A stretch of 33,629 nt of DNA from Methanomicrobiales archaeon. GTDB taxonomy: Archaea > Halobacteriota > Methanomicrobia > Methanomicrobiales > Methanospirillaceae. The notes below the pieces were generated by a model. That model was not told the origin of the DNA. It searched no databases and saw nothing but the letters and a program-made list of their open reading frames with translations. The stretch's first letter is position 1, and every line of letters starts with the position of its first letter. This document shows, piece by piece, positions 33,358 to 33,629 of this stretch. A program made the translations under genes and the position numbers. The stretch is taken from positions 1 to 33,629 of the forward strand of contig JAPKXQ010000034.1 of assembly GCA_026394765.1 (NCBI GenBank), read 5' to 3'.

Positions 33358-33629
33358 TGGACCTCACCAGATCACAGGATGACACCGCCACAGCAGATCA
33401 TAATGAGAGATACCCTGTGGTGGTTGAGAACGTAACGAAAAAGTTTCGTATCCCGTACGAGAAGCGGAGGACAGTGTTTGAACAGGTTACCGGTTTCTTT
33501 TCGGGTAAACGAGGATATGAGGACTTCGTAGCCCTCAACAATGTCACATTCAGGGTGGCTCGCGGTGAGACACTGGGCGTGATTGGACCCAATGGTTCTG
33601 GAAAGTCCACCCTGATGTCACTCCTTGCC
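33357..33629 (+). CDS. ABC transporter ATP-binding protein (Wzt/TagH-like), 3' truncated by the window
   Basis: This frame runs off the window and so is absent from the ORF track. The ATG at 33357 overlaps the permease stop, and AGAGGAGG lies just upstream. The 91 visible codons show a hydrophilic start, then VVVENVTKKFRIPYEKRRTVFEQVTGFF, the extended A-loop region typical of polysaccharide exporters, FVALNNVTFRVARGETLGVIG and Walker A GPNGSGKST. It energises glycan export by the permease. Whether it has the C-terminal carbohydrate-binding domain of Wzt cannot be seen. Confidence 0.93.
   Translation, partial: MDLTRSQDDTATADHNERYPVVVENVTKKFRIPYEKRRTVFEQVTGFFSGKRGYEDFVALNNVTFRVARGETLGVIGPNGSGKSTLMSLLA

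Noticed and set aside
1-33629. CRISPR array or long tandem repeats
   Set aside because: No regularly spaced direct repeats were seen by eye; the only extensive repetition is the protein-level HEAT pattern.

Overview
The window looks like chromosomal DNA of a methanogenic archaeon, most likely Methanomicrobiales (a Methanosphaerula- or Methanoregula-like organism). This rests on gene content and codon style, not on a marker gene. Supporting points are an archaeal-type CCA-adding enzyme and ThpR in one operon, an anaerobic class III ribonucleotide reductase paired with a small redoxin, bacterial-type UvrB/UvrC, an archaeal CBS/DRTGG family II pyrophosphatase, bacterial-type chemoreceptor and CheW proteins, and A/T-rich box-A-like promoters. 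No rRNA, tRNA or CRISPR array was recognised. Layout, left to right: (1) 1-2380: a secreted CAP-domain protein (+) and a membrane-anchored protein of unknown family (-), in loose spacing. (2) 2381-13031: a long minus-strand signalling block. In transcription order it holds a methyl-accepting chemotaxis protein, three different CheW proteins, a TerY/YegL-like von Willebrand A protein, a PP2C-type phosphatase, a Ser/Thr kinase with a C-terminal zinc-knuckle, a large HEAT-repeat protein and a second, frameshift-riddled HEAT-repeat pseudogene. The vWA, PP2C and kinase genes form the known TerY-P (YegL/YegK/YegI-like) phosphorylation triad. The kinase and HEAT reading frames are in phase and separated only by one TAG inside a proline-rich linker. 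(3) 13032-14894: a gene desert with decayed coding remnants and an inverted repeat upstream of the chemoreceptor. (4) 14895-16213: a small ribbon-helix-helix-like protein, a double winged-helix ArsR-type regulator and an Hsp20-like protein (+). (5) 16253-19159: a redoxin and nrdD operon (-). nrdD carries a 154-residue mini-intein and ends in a non-canonical C-terminal tail. (6) 19351-21314: thpR and cca (+). (7) 21315-23038: an A/T-rich island with an HXXEE membrane protein and a decayed DUF1670 (transposase-like) remnant. (8) 23039-25750: a CDF-like transporter with substituted metal ligands and a CBS/DRTGG pyrophosphatase (-). (9) 25930-29428: uvrC-uvrB (+). (10) 29460-33629: surface-polysaccharide functions, with GT4 and GT2 glycosyltransferases (-), a PAPS-reductase-like PP-loop protein (+), and an ABC-2 polysaccharide exporter permease followed by the start of its ATPase, cut by the window edge. 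The most novel element is the block in region 2: a chemoreceptor and three CheW adaptors, without CheA or CheY in the window, run on the same strand into a Ser/Thr kinase/phosphatase/vWA triad with HEAT scaffolds. This suggests a receptor array coupled to protein phosphorylation rather than to a classical histidine-kinase pathway; that coupling is inference.
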